Shown here piece after piece: positions 22,154 to 33,700 of a stretch of 64,000 nt of DNA. The stretch is taken from the NCBI GenBank assembly GCA_004335735.1, contig QAXK01000799.1:1-64000 (forward strand). The letters run 5' to 3'. Each line of letters starts with the position of its first letter. The stretch's first letter is position 1. Both the position numbers and the translations under genes were made by a program. The DNA is from Chlorella sp. KRBP. Its lineage: Eukaryota; Chlorophyta; Trebouxiophyceae; Chlorellales; Chlorellaceae. Under the pieces are notes generated by a model. The model made no database searches, was not told the origin of the DNA, and saw only the letters and a program-made list of their open reading frames with translations.

Positions 22154-24736
22154 TCACTGAACGCGCACAAGCATCTTGTTCTTCTTGCCGGCCGCCAGCA
22201 GCAGCATGCGCCCCTCGATCAGCTGCTCGGGAGCCACAACAGCCATCTCCTCAGCCACCTTGACGTTGTTCACGTACACGCCGCCGCCCTTGATGAGCCT
22301 GCACACCCAGGAGGAGCAACGCATACACGTCGTGCACAGGCTCTATTCACGAGCCACACGTTGTACGCTGCCCAACCTTCACACTCACTTGCGTGCAGCG
22401 CCCTTGCTGGGCTGCAGCCCCACCGTGACCAGCAGCTCTGCCACCGTCACGCCCTGCACCTGGGCGCCAGCCAGCGTGGCCGAGGGCGCATCACCCGCCA
22501 CCGCCTCGAGGGTGGCGGCATCCAGCGCCGTGTTGGCACCTGGCCGCAGAGCCTGCGCGCACAGCAACAGGAGGGGCGCGGGCGCACTTAATCGGTGGCT
22601 GCCCTCTCACAAGCCCACGCGTCACCGTTCATTCACCATGCATCAGCCAGGTCCCTGCCCTGCCCCTCACACGCTCCTCACCTCGGTGGTCTTGAGCGCC
22701 TGGTCCAGGCCCTCCTGCCCGTGCACAAAGCGCGTCACCTCCTCGGCCAGGCGCCGCTGCACCGTGTTGGGCACGTAGCCGGGCGCACTCATGGACGCCT
22801 CCAGGGCTGCCACCTCACTCAGGGGAAGGAACGTCAACATCTGCAAACCAACACACACACAGCACGCGGACACAGAACAAGTGAATGTGCCGTGAGGAAC
22901 ACAGCAACCATGGAGAGATGCAGTGCATGAGGTGGTGGCGGCTGCACCTTGAGGAACTTCACGACGTCCACGTCCGGCACGTTGAAGAGGTGCTGGTAGA
23001 ACTTGTAGGGCGACAGCTTGGCCGCGCTCAGCCAAATGGCGCCGCCCACGCTCTTGCCAAACTTGCGACCCTCACTGTCCACCTGCACGGTGGCAGCGCG
23101 GACACAGCCTTGAGCTCATGGCGTTGATGATGAGGCTCCCTGGTTCTGTTATGCTCACCGTACCTTGCCAACTCACCAAGAGCGGGAAGGTCAGGCCAAA
23201 GCAGGTCGGTGCGCCGCCTCCAGCGTCCACACCAACGTCCGCCGAATGTTGCTGCTCGCCGTCCCCACGCCCCAGCAGCTTGCGAACCAGGTCCGTGCCT
23301 GCAGTGATGTTGCCCCACTGGTCGCTGCCTCCCACCTGCAGGAGCAGCCACAAGGCCACGGAACATGCTGCTCACACTGCACCACCGCCCTTTGCACACA
23401 CCGTGTGCCCATTCCGTCCTCCATATGCATGCGACATGCTGCCCGCAGGTGCGCACGATTGGTGCAGCGGCGCACCTGCACGCGCACTCCGTGCTCCTTG
23501 CACAGGTGCACAAAGTCGTAGCCCTGCAGCAGCTGGTACGTGAACTCGGTGAAGCTGATGCCGCTCTCGCTCTCCATGCGCGTACGCACCTGCGCGCACA
23601 GCCACGCCGACATCACCTCGTCGTGTCAGCGGATCCACGACCAACAACGTCAAGCTGCGCCACAAGCTGGACAGCAGTCTGCGTGCCACTTAGCCCCAAC
23701 CACTCACTCACCGAGTCCTTGGCCAGCATGGTGCCCACGCGCGCAAACTTGCCAACCTCCCTCAGGAAGGTGAGGAAGCTCATGGGCCCAAACCAGTCCA
23801 GGTTGTTCACCACCTTGACGCCGTGCACGGGGAACGACGGGGTGCTGGCAGCCACGGCGGCGCTGTTGCGCTCCAGGATGCTGCTCAGCAGCGCGCCGAT
23901 GGCTGCGCAGGGCACGGCGCACGTCCACAGGGTGACTGATGGCCTCGTGCGGCTGTGTGTGCCCGCACAGGCGCGTGTGAGGCTGACACTTACATGAGAC
24001 GTTGTGCTCGATCTCAGCCTCTGAGAGCACGGGCCGCTCAGAGCTGCGTCCTGAGGGGTCGCCCACGCGCCCCGTCGCCCCACCGAGCAGCGCCACGGGC
24101 TGGTGGCCGCACCGCTGGAACCATGACAGCACGATGATGCCCAGCAGGTTGCCAAGGTGCAGGCTGTCCGCTGTAGGGTCGAAGCCGCAGTAGAGCGCGA
24201 GGCTTGTGCTCTTTGCGAGTTGCTGCAGCTCGTCGCCAGACACCTCCTGGACAAGCCCGCGCTCCTTCAGCAGCCCCACCACGTCAGGCAGCTCCAGCTG
24301 CTGCTGCTGCTGCTGCTGCGTCTGGTCCTTGCTGCTGGACTGCTGCACCGGCTCTGCGCCCACAGCCACAGACACGCCAAAGGATGAAGGCACGGCCAGG
24401 AGGACCACGGATCCATCAGCTCGTGCTGCACACACCTGCAGCGACGGCCTTGATGCGGCTCGCACGCTCGTGCCTGCGGCTGGTGCGCGCTTGCGGCGCT
24501 GCTGGCGCAGGCGCAGGCGCTCGCCATGGCGAAGGTGAGGCAAAGCCGGCGGGCAGCGCGGATGGCGCCCTGCGACGTGTGCGTACAGGTGCAGCGAGGT
24601 GTTGCCCTCAACGCTGCGCGCTCTTGCTCCTTCTGGGCGGCGTGGGGCTCCCAACTTGGCTCCTCCCGCACCTGGCGGCGTGCCCACTGACTCGCTGCGA
24701 CGCTGCGCTGTGCGCCATCTGTGTGCTGTAGGCCAT
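22154..24736 (-). CDS. Organellar (bacterial-type) tyrosyl-tRNA synthetase
   Basis: This class I aminoacyl-tRNA synthetase charges tRNA-Tyr in plastid and/or mitochondria. Exon 1 is 24736-24672 (MAYSTQMAHSAASQRVSG), exon 2 24569-24436, and exon 3 starts at 24353. The joins restore one frame and give an Ala/Arg/Ser-rich transit peptide ending about RIKAVAAEPVQQ. The catalytic core follows: YCGFDPTADSLHLGNLLG holds the HIGH-type motif (HLGN), and GGATGRVGDPSGRSSER matches bacterial TyrRS. VGGSDQWGNITAG is the tyrosine-binding segment, and KFGKSVGGAIWL is the KMSKS loop (GKS form). The C-terminus is an S4-like domain (LIKGGGVYVNNVKVAEE) ending AGKKNKMLVRVQ with TGA at 22154-22156. A short polyQ run sits between the transit peptide and the core. 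The gene starts 111 bp upstream of the stop of its minus-strand neighbour. Confidence 0.92.
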
Positions 24737-24845
24737 CTTTCTGCCGCTGCTGCTCACTCTGCTGCTTTGCAGCGCATGGTCAACGCGGTCAAAGACACCC
24801 CGCAACCGCCGCGGGACGCATGCGCATCGCAGGACGGCACGCCAA

Positions 24846-26944
24846 TCACCACGGCCATCCGCCCCTGGAGCCTGCAGCCGTAGGCTTGAGCAGCACCCGC
24901 GGGCGGCGGCCCAGCAGCTCCCGCGTGTAGTACGGGAAGTGGACCTCCTTCCACGTCTGCGGGCACGACATCGCACACAGGACATCCGTCATGTAATGAT
25001 GGGCGGCGCCAGACAAAAGCAAGAATAATCAAGCTCTGCTCACCCCGAGCACGTCCAGGTCCTGCAGCGTGGTGAAGCCCAGCTTGCGCAGCACGCCCTC
25101 GCCGTCCGGCTCTGCCTGGACCCCGCCTCCCACCGTCCGCCGTTCCGGTAGCACGGCCACCAGGCGGGGCACACCCGCTGCGTGCAGCCAGGCCTGCAGC
25201 TCAGACACCAGCTGCCGCGCGTGGCCCCGCCGCCTGTCGGGAGGTGCCGTCACCAGGCCTTGCAGCCGCGCGTGGTCCCGCCCAAACACCAGGAGGGAGG
25301 CCACGCTCACGGGGCTCCCGTCGCCCGCCCGCAGCAGGGCCACCCAGCTGTCCTGAAGCAGGTCCTTGTCGGTCTCTGACCTGCAGGCAGGGCCATGCGG
25401 CAACGTGCCAGCAGGGCAAGGCTTGTGCCGGTTGTGCAGCCCAAGCGGTCTTCCTGCCAAGCACAACACACGCACTTGTCGAAGGTGTTGAAGATCTTGA
25501 CCACCGCTTTGAGGTTTGCCAGGCCTGAGCGCACCACCCTTGCATGGGACAACGCCAGGGTGGCGCTGCTCTGCTGCGTGCCGGCCCCTCCCTCGCCCTC
25601 CACCTCGTCAGGCTGCTGCTGCTCCTGGCCCGTGGGCAGGAGGCCTGAGGGGGCCTGGCCCAGTCGCTTCATGACGCGGAGGTCCTCACGGGCAATGCGC
25701 TTGAACGGCTCAGACGCAGACACCCTGCAGGGGCAGCGCGTGAATGAGCACAGCCTGGCCACCTCAACGCCTTCAATGTTGCGTGCGCAGTGCAAGCCCT
25801 ACTGTGCACACCACACAGTGGCATCAGCAAGACGGCCCACCTGAGTTGTTTGTCTGAAGCCGTGCCCCCTGCTTTTGTGCTGCCGCCGCTGCTGCTGCTG
25901 GCAGGGGCGTTGTAGGGCCCTGGGTTGAGGTGCTGTCTGAGGGCGTGGCAGTCAATGAGGCAAAAGCTGCCACCGTCCTTCAACGCCTGGCAGCCTGGCC
26001 CCAGCGCTGACGTGGCTTGGCTCACCAGCGACGCGCGCGCCGTGCTGCACTCTGGGCTGCAGAAGAAGCTGCGACCGTTGGACACAGCACCAGGGAGCAT
26101 TGTCAGTGCCTCTCAGGCCAACGAGCAGCAGCTGAGCTGCGGGACACGGGCTCGTGCCCTCATGCCCCTCCCCAACGAAGCGGTGGCTGCACAACTCTGC
26201 TCACTCTGAGGTGGTGGGGTCGCACTCCCTGAGCGCCTTTGAGGCGGGCAGCGTCCCGTGAGGCACGCAGGCGTCGTGGTACCAGCGCAGGCACCCGGCG
26301 CAGCGCTGCGCCCGCTTGCCCCGCACCGTGGCGCTGACAGGGCGCTGGCAGGCGCTGCAGCGGATGCACCTCACCTCGTACCACTCGTCCCCCAGGCGCC
26401 TGCGCGTGTGTGTGGCGGGTGGGCCGGTGTCATGCGCATGCCACCTGGCGCACTCAATGCCTGGCTCACACATGCCCTCTGCCGTTTTCATTCGCGGGTG
26501 CCGTGCCAGACATCCCTTGAACCTGGGAAACACGCACCTGCGCCCCCAGGGACTGGCGCTTGCTGCACTCTGTGCGTCATCTTCCTCCGCATCTGATGCC
26601 TGTCTCAGCTGGCCAGAGCGCAGGTCGCGCCCTTGACCCTGCACCTCGCCGCCGTCGCTGCTGCTGCTGCTCCCCTGCTCTTGCCGGCGCGCCTTGGCCT
26701 CCAACTCCGCCATCAAAGAGTCGAAGATGGCCATGTCCACCTGGTCTGGTGCCCTGCAGGCACACCACTAGTGGTGTTTGGAGGTGTGGGCTGCCAAACG
26801 TGTGCCAATGCGTGCGGGTGCCAAGTCACTGCAGACGCATGCCCGCACCTCGCCAGCAGGAACAAGGGCCTGCACTGCGTCATCCTGCAGCGTTATGGCT
26901 CTACTCCTGCGCGAGTCCTGCTCTTCCTCGTGACGCCGCCGCAT
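24846..26944 (-). CDS. PHD-finger plus GNAT acetyltransferase domain protein
   Basis: This is likely a chromatin-associated reader/acetyltransferase of the plant PHD-GNAT type (IDM1-like). The start is taken at ATG 26944 (MRRRHEEEQDSRRSRAIT), spliced to an exon with DMAIFDSLMAELEAKARRQ. The PHD-like part has CIRCSAC, then CAGCLRWYHDAC (C-x2-C-x4-H-x2-C with the WYH core) near 26340-26250, then FFCSPEC near 26060, which would supply the last Cys pair. The GNAT region shows SVASLLVFGRDHARLQGLV, the acetyl-CoA loop RRRGHARQLVSEL, and LRKLGFTTLQDLDVLG near 25090-25030. These match motif A and motif B of GNAT folds in PHD-GNAT plant proteins. The C-terminal exon ends TWKEVHFPYYTRELLG and a Gly/Trp tail at TGA 24846-24848. 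Some Cys spacings are unusual, so the zinc-finger order needs a transcript. The histone target is unknown. Confidence 0.7.
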
Positions 26945-27328
26945 GCTGGGGCACAGGAACACGTTTAAAAAAGGAAAGGGAAGGACGAGGAGACGCTGCG
27001 ATGGAGTGCACTCACGACTGGTGCGCCAATGGCCGGCACGCTAGACTCGCTCCTTTCCAGCGTCGGCACACTCCACACTCGCGCACGAGATCGGTGCGCC
27101 TCTCGCTCGCAACGTGTGTCTAGACGCTTGGCTAGTGCCCAGACGCTGTGTGCGCCGTGCGCATTCGTTCGCTTGCAGACAACAACACAACAAAGCCGGT
27201 GGACAACATGCCGTAGATCGTCGTGATCTACGGCAAGATCTTGACCACATCATGCAGGGCGCGCCAAGGACAGTGTGTTTCGACGGGGCAGGACCTACTA
27301 CGTCTGCACTACATGCTGATCCAAGCAC
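26945..27328. other. intergenic spacer, PHD-GNAT promoter / SHIPPO 3' end
   Basis: 384 bp between two minus-strand genes. It presumably contains the SHIPPO 3' UTR and the PHD-GNAT promoter. A TTTAAAAAAGG stretch at about 26964-26975 is the most A/T-rich part and could be a core promoter element for the minus-strand gene or the end of a 5' UTR intron. No coding exon is supported. Confidence 0.4.
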
Positions 27329-30145
27329 TTAGAACGTCATGCACGCCATCGAGAAGCGAGCACTGGTCGAGAACGACGCGGAGGGCGGCTTGCGGTAGCG
27401 GGACGTCACCTGCGCGGGTGCAGCACAGAGCACACCCCCATACTTTGTGCTAAGGCGTGCCCATGAAACTGCGCTCATCCTTGTGCTACCCGTGCCCCCA
27501 CTCACGTTTGCGAGCTCCACCTGCCCGTGGTCGTACGCGCCCGGTCCAGGGGAGTCCCGCCCCGAGCCCTCAGCCTCAGCATGCAGCTTGGAGATGTAGG
27601 CACGCCCACCCAGGCGTGCGCCAGAGCCGAACTTGATGTCTGGTGTGCGGCGCACGGGAGACAGGCGGCTGGCGCTGGCACGTACGTCATACAGCCCTGG
27701 ACCGGGAGACTGCGCACACGGTCACCGTCCAAAACACCGTGCTGTGGAGGAGATACAGCTGCCGATGCTCCAGCCAAGCTGCCGTCAGGAGCAGTGCCCT
27801 TCCTTACCTGTGTTCCCAGGGCCTCCTGGGCGGCCAGGGGGCCGTGGTACCGCACACTGATTGTGCTGCGTTCGTGCACGGTGCGCTCCTTGATTCCAAA
27901 CGAGTAGCCCTGCAGCAAGGACGGTGTGATGTGAAGCAAGCGGTGATTGTGACGGGCAGTCCCGGTGCCGGCTATGACATGAGGCGAGGCTGGTGTAGGT
28001 TCCCGCTCACTCACCTTGCGCTTGGTTGTCTCAAGGTCCCCTGTCAACGTGTATGCCGCTGGTCCCGGGCCGATGGTGGGCATGACAAAGCTGCTGCGGC
28101 CGACCGCGCCTGTCCCAGCCATGCTGTACGCCGCCGCTGTGTGCCTGCATACGCCAAACCAACCCACAACACGCTCTCAGGTGCACTCAGGGTCTGCGCC
28201 ATAGCAAAGTAGTGCATGCAGGGCCCTCGTACGCACTTGCTGGCGTCCAGCTCCGTGCCCAGCAGTACGTTGTACGTGCCGGGCCCAGGCACACTGGGAT
28301 CGCGGCCAATGGCCGTCACGTCCGAGCGCAGCGCTGGCCCCAGTGAGAAGGAGGGCGCCGTGTGCGAGCGGGACAGCGGCTCGTGGTGCGGCTGGTACGC
28401 ACCTGGCCCAGGGCCCAGGGAGGTCCTGCGGCACGACGCAGTGCACACAGCTGCCAGTCACGTGTTTGTGGCGGAAGCTCTGGGACAAGCTCCTTTATAC
28501 TCACAGGAGGGGTAGCAGCGCAAACGGCACACAAGGGTGTGCCACATCTCCCCAGCAGGCAGCCCTTGCACCGCGCACCTGTCCTGTGAGCTCTGTGGCC
28601 CCGTGCCAAAGCTGAAGGTGGGCGCGTCTCCCATCCACCCGCCCACCGCCTTGCTGCGTGGGCTAGTCGCAGTCATGGCGTAGGCACCTGGGCCGGGGGA
28701 CTGCGCTCCCAGCTGGCTGTGCTCGTGCAACCTGTGAGCAGCGCCGCCCATGCATTTGCCACGTTGATGGAACAGTTCAAGCACCATGCGCATGGTCAGA
28801 ACCATGCGGGTGCTCACCTTGACAGGTAGGGTCCCGCCTGCGAGCCGCCTCGCTCGGGTGAGTAGGTGCGTGGGCCCGTGCCAAACTTGGCCGCGTTGCG
28901 GTTGGAGGGCGAGGGTGGGTCGTAGATGGGCCCTGGTGTGGACCTGGCCGAGGTGGCAAGGGGGTCAGCCGCCATCTGGAGCGACGTGAACGAGTTCTGC
29001 AATCATGGGCAAAGGCAAAAAGGGCAAAGGCAGAAAGATTGGCAAACGACAGCAACAGGTGACGATGCTGTGTGCGAGACATGCAGCAAGCACACCGACA
29101 GAGGCCTGGGAGGCGTGCAGGGCTGGGTGGGCTGGTCCGTGGCGGTTGCCCCCCCCACAGACGCACACCTTGGCGTCCCTGTCAGCAGAGCCAAACTTTA
29201 TGTCCGCCGTCCTCCTCTTGGGCGACAGGACGTGCATGTTGGAGACGTCGTAGTGGCCGGGGCCAACGCCGCAGCGCGCGTCGGGCGCAGTGGTGCGGTC
29301 GGCGGCGCTGTGCGCGGCGCTGATGTACACGCCTGACGAGTCATCGCGAGTCCGCAGCATGCCCAGCTCCGAGTTGCCCTGTAGCGTGGGGAGACGTCAA
29401 CACGAAATGGGACTTGGCAAACTGGCTGTGCGTAAAGGTCACGTGTGTGTTCTGGTCTTTACATCTGTTTGGATACCTCGGCGGGGCTGAAGCCCAACTC
29501 TCGGGCATATCAGATGGCGCGGACCCATAGCGTGTGTTTCATCACCCACAGGCTCACCAGGGGAGCGAAGCTGTAGGACTGGGTCATGCGCTGCTCCGGC
29601 AGCGTGTACACCGGCCCTGGAGAGCGGGTGCCGATCAGCGCCTCCTCGTTGGACCGCTGCGTGGCCGTGCCGAACTTCCATGTGGGCGAGAAGCTCCGCT
29701 TGGGCGAGTGCGGGTAATGGTCCGCAAGCATCACCCTGTGGAGTGGAGCGGCAGCAGCACGAAGGCGACGGTTGGAGCTAACGGTCACTGCAGCATGCCG
29801 CAACACCACTCTTGGATCTGCATCAATGCCAACTCACCGGTACGTGCCTGGACCGGGGGTGTCTGTTGGCGGCATGGTGGCGTTGTGCAGGGCCGAGATG
29901 TACCTGTGCTGCTCCTTGTCCCGGTTGCTGCTGCCAAACACCATGCGCGAGGCTTGCACCTTGACCAGCCCGTGGTCTGGGAGGTAGGCTGCGGGGCCGG
30001 GGGAGTCGGACCTGGGAATAAAGCTGCTGCGGGCGTGAGCCGCGCCTGGCGCAGCTCCCGGCTTCTGCCCGCCGCTCTCCGCGAGCATCGCGGCAAGTTG
30101 CTCCTCGGCCGACTCGCCCCCGCCTTGCGCCGCTCTCGCGGCCAT
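27329..30145 (-). CDS. SHIPPO / sperm-tail PG-rich repeat protein (ODF3/STPG type)
   Basis: SHIPPO-repeat proteins are microtubule inner or axoneme-associated proteins of cilia. ATG at 30145 (MAARAAQGGGESAEEQ) starts a chain of about ten exons in one frame. About a dozen PGP-type repeats are visible: SPGPAAY, TPGPGTY, SPGPVYT, VGPGHYD, TPGPIYD, SPGPGAYA, GPGPGAYQ, VPGPGTYN, GPGPAAYT, SPGPGLYDV and SPGPGAYD. They alternate with KFGTA, FGTGP, IKFGS and FSLGP strands, as in ODF3 and STPG1. The gene ends with SFSTSARFSMACMTF and a stop at 27329. Its start faces that of the CFAP92-like gene across a 650-bp spacer. The repeat family is certain; the exact orthologue is not. Confidence 0.85.
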
Positions 30146-30793
30146 GACGGATGGAGGCTGCTAGCCCGGCGAGCGCTGCAAGCGCTGCTGCGGCGGGTAT
30201 GGAGTTCTCTACTCCGTCTGCTTGCTGCTCCTGCGAGAGAGACAGGCCCATTGGCAGCACCGGCGGCGTGTGTGCCCGCGTAGAATCTCAAGCGCTTCTG
30301 CTCGTGCTCCTGGCGGCAAATTGCTCGGTACGTCGCCATCACGGCAAACGCAGCACCTCTGCCGCCAGGCCACGGCTGAAACGAATGGCCAGCACGCACG
30401 ATTGCTGCACGCCACACTTGTGGAGCTGGGTTTGCACGCCTTGTGCCTCCCTTGCCGCACCTGCCGATCACGGTGGGAATTCCTGCCAGGAGCACGCGAT
30501 CGATCAAATCTGCTACCTGGAGTAGCTACTACTACTGCTGGCTTCTCTCCTCTCCTCTCTCTTCTCCCCGCGATGAGGGCACGACGTACGGCCATGCACG
30601 ACCACAATCACAGAGCACGCGAACCAACACGCCCACACGACCAGCACACGAATATATCGATGCTGTCGATGTTCACAATGCGCCCGCACTCGACAAGAGC
30701 CCGGTCTTGAGGGGCAAGGTCGATTGTCCCGGGAGGACGCCGGGCCGCAGCAGCAGGAGGAGCAGCTGAAGAACTGCAGACGGCCAGGAACAC
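30146..30793. promoter_or_regulatory. divergent promoter region between two ciliary genes
   Basis: This 648-bp spacer lies between the SHIPPO start (30145, minus) and the CFAP92-like start (30794, plus). AATATAT at 30651-30657, about 140 bp upstream of the plus-strand ATG, is the best TATA candidate in an otherwise GC-rich stretch. Co-regulation during ciliogenesis is a natural inference but is not shown by the sequence. Confidence 0.4.
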
Positions 30794-33700
30794 ATGCCTC
30801 CCAAGTGCGTGCAGGAGGCTCTGCCCTGCTGCAGCTGACCCTCCGTGATGCGCCGCCATCACGCGCGCCCGCTCTTCGACTCCCGCACTTGCGCAGGGCC
30901 GCTGCAGCGCCTGTGGCGCCGGTGCCTGCTGCTCCAGTGGAGCCAGGGCCCCCGGAGCCAAAGCTCAAGCAGGACGTGCACGTCGTGTGAGTGCACGTCC
31001 TCTCTCGCCCGCCTGCCCCGGCCCCAGGGCCCCAGGGCCCCAGGGCCAGTGAATCACCGGCATTCCCAACATGGTGCAACACACGCAGGCTGAGGGTGGA
31101 GGCCACGCTCCGGCCACCCCCTGACGTGGACAGCAGCCCCTTTGCAGCGCCAGGCGCACCCAATGGTGCCCCAGAGGGTGCCGCGGCCCCCCCAAGTGGC
31201 AGCCCCCAGCCACCCCATGACACAGTAGACCCGTCCACCCTGGCGCTGCAGCTGCAGTTCACTCCCTGGACCGGCCTGGAGGTGGCGGTGGACCCAGCCC
31301 TGCTGGCGCCCGTCGGCCACCTCAGCACATCCCGGCCACCGTGAGCGCACACTACAGGGCTACGTGCACTAGGGCTGCAGGACCTACTCCTGCGTGCTTG
31401 CAGCCACAATCACTCCTGCTCACCACTGCTGCCCTGCGCCAGTGTCCTTACCGTGCCTGTTCATGACCTGACACTGCCCCGCAGGACGCCTCCTCCCGAC
31501 CCCAAAGCAGCCGCAGCAGCCGCAGCCACAGCTGCCAAGGGCAAGCCAGGTGCCGCCCCCGCGCCCGCAGCCACCGAGCCAGCCGCTCCCTCCCCCCCTC
31601 CGCCCCCCGCCTACCCCAGTGAGCCGCACTGGTGGGCGGTGGAGCGGCACTTCCGCCTGACGGCCGATGAGGCGCTGGTCAGGGCCATGGCGGACGCACA
31701 CGGGGTGCTCAACCTGCCCGTCACGCTCACGCAGCCGCCGGCGGAGCCGCCGCCCAAGCCAGTCAAGGGCCAACCACCCCGTGAGTAAGGGCAGCTCTGC
31801 TCTGCTGATGGGTGCCACATCACGCAGCCAGCGCCCACCGCCCCGGGTGCTGGTTCCTCATACCTGGCGCAGCCACTTCTGATCGTACAGATAACCCGCC
31901 AGAGCGACCCACCTGCGTGTTTGTGTGTTGCTGTTGCCGCTGCAGCCCCTGAGCCAGTAGTGATGAGCTTCAGCTCGGTGCTGCCGCTGTCGTGCGCCGG
32001 GCTGCTCGTGGGCGAGACGCACGTGCAGTCCACGTGGCCCTCCAAGCTGCAGCCCCTGCCGGGGGAGCTGGCAGGCATCTGCTCCAGCGTCACCATCAGC
32101 CTCAAGGTGAGAGGCCGACTTTCCCTCACCCCGCCTGCCAACACGCGGGGGGCAAACACACTGCAATGCCCACGTCACGGCGCTCATCCCCAGCGGCGTC
32201 CTTTGTCCCTGGTGTGTGTGTGCGTGTCCATGCAGATCCTTTCCATGCCGGAAATGACGCCCGAGGAGCAAGCCGCAGCAGCAGCGGCCGCCGCCGCAGC
32301 CGCCAAGGCCAAGCCCGCCGCCAAGCCAGCCGCTGCCAAGGGTGGCAAGGCAGGCGCCAAGGACGGGGCCGGCCCCCCTGAGCCCGACCTGTCACAAGTG
32401 CCGGGCGAGCCAGTGGTGCTGCTGACGCCTGACTTGGCGGCGCGCCTCAACCCGCTGGTCATCATGCCGCTGCGCGCAAACAGCCTGCCCGACGCGCCCG
32501 CCGTGCCTAGGCTGCTGGACACGCGCTGCGAGCCGGTCAAGCTGCGCATACGCTGGCCGCCTGGGGTGAGTCATGCTGCTGCTGTTCCTGCTTGTGCTGG
32601 TGCATTGAGTCAGCTGTGCATTCACCCTGCAGAGCTAGCCAGAAGCCCAGCCCGACGTAAGCATCGTGCGGTGCACATGCAACGTGTTGCTGTTGCTGCC
32701 GCCCTGATTCATTGTCTTGCAGGCGGCAGTGGCAGCCGAGCAAGTGGGCCGCGCTGGCACGTGGAAGGAGCTGCAACCCAAGGACAGCCGGGGGCCCGGC
32801 CTCAACAGCCGCGCCGTGGGCTTTGGCCAGCCGCAGGTGATGCTGGCGGGTGACTATGAGCTGGACCAGCTGCTGAGGTGGTGCAAGGAGGCGCCGCTAA
32901 CACTCGAGGTGCACGACCGCACCGTCATACCGGAGCCGCCAGAGTTCCCCATCAAGCAAGCAGAGGGCGTCACGACGCAACCTGTGAGTACCTGCTCTGC
33001 CTGCCCTGCTCTGCCTTGGACCACCTGTGCTTTGCCTTGTTTGGGCAGCAGCCAGTGTGACATGTGAACTGCGTTGGGCTCGGACTTGCAGCATGTGGCA
33101 GGACCACCTATCTTCCTTCAGCGTCTCTCAACATGTGTGCTCACTCACGCCTGTGACATGATGCGCAGGAGGACGAGGGGTGGGTGTGCGGCATGGCCCG
33201 CATCTCCCTCATGGACCTGGTCCGTGGCCGCACCAACCTGCGCTTTGCCGCGCCCCTAGCCCCCTACACCACCATCCGCGGCGCTGCGTCGCTGGACTGG
33301 GGGCGCCGCCCCGGCAACTACGCCACCACCAACGCTATGGTCAAGGGATGGGTGCGCAGCGCCGTGCCGCTCACCGCCATGGTGAGCACGCGTCTGCTGC
33401 ACACATGGCTTTGCGCGTGAGCCTCGCCCCGCTGCTAATGGACGGTCCTCGGTACTCATTGCATTGACAGCTGACATGTGTGACTCATTGTGCTTGGCCC
33501 CGTGCACTGTGCAGCTGGGTGTGTCAGTGGCGGAAAAGGTCTATAGCCGTGCCGTCTTCACCATGGACTACCGCGACAGCCACCTCTTCCACCTGCTTGA
33601 GGACACCATCAGGCAGCAGGTGAGCCAAGCTAGTGCTGTGCATGCTGGAGGTGGACACTACTGCCTACAGGCCGTAGTGGGACAGCCACACAGCGAGCAC

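Noticed and set aside
24267..24671. ATG at about 24527 as the TyrRS start
   Set aside because: The frame from MASACACASSAA cannot be joined to the catalytic frame without an impossibly short intron, whereas the chain from 24736 joins cleanly.
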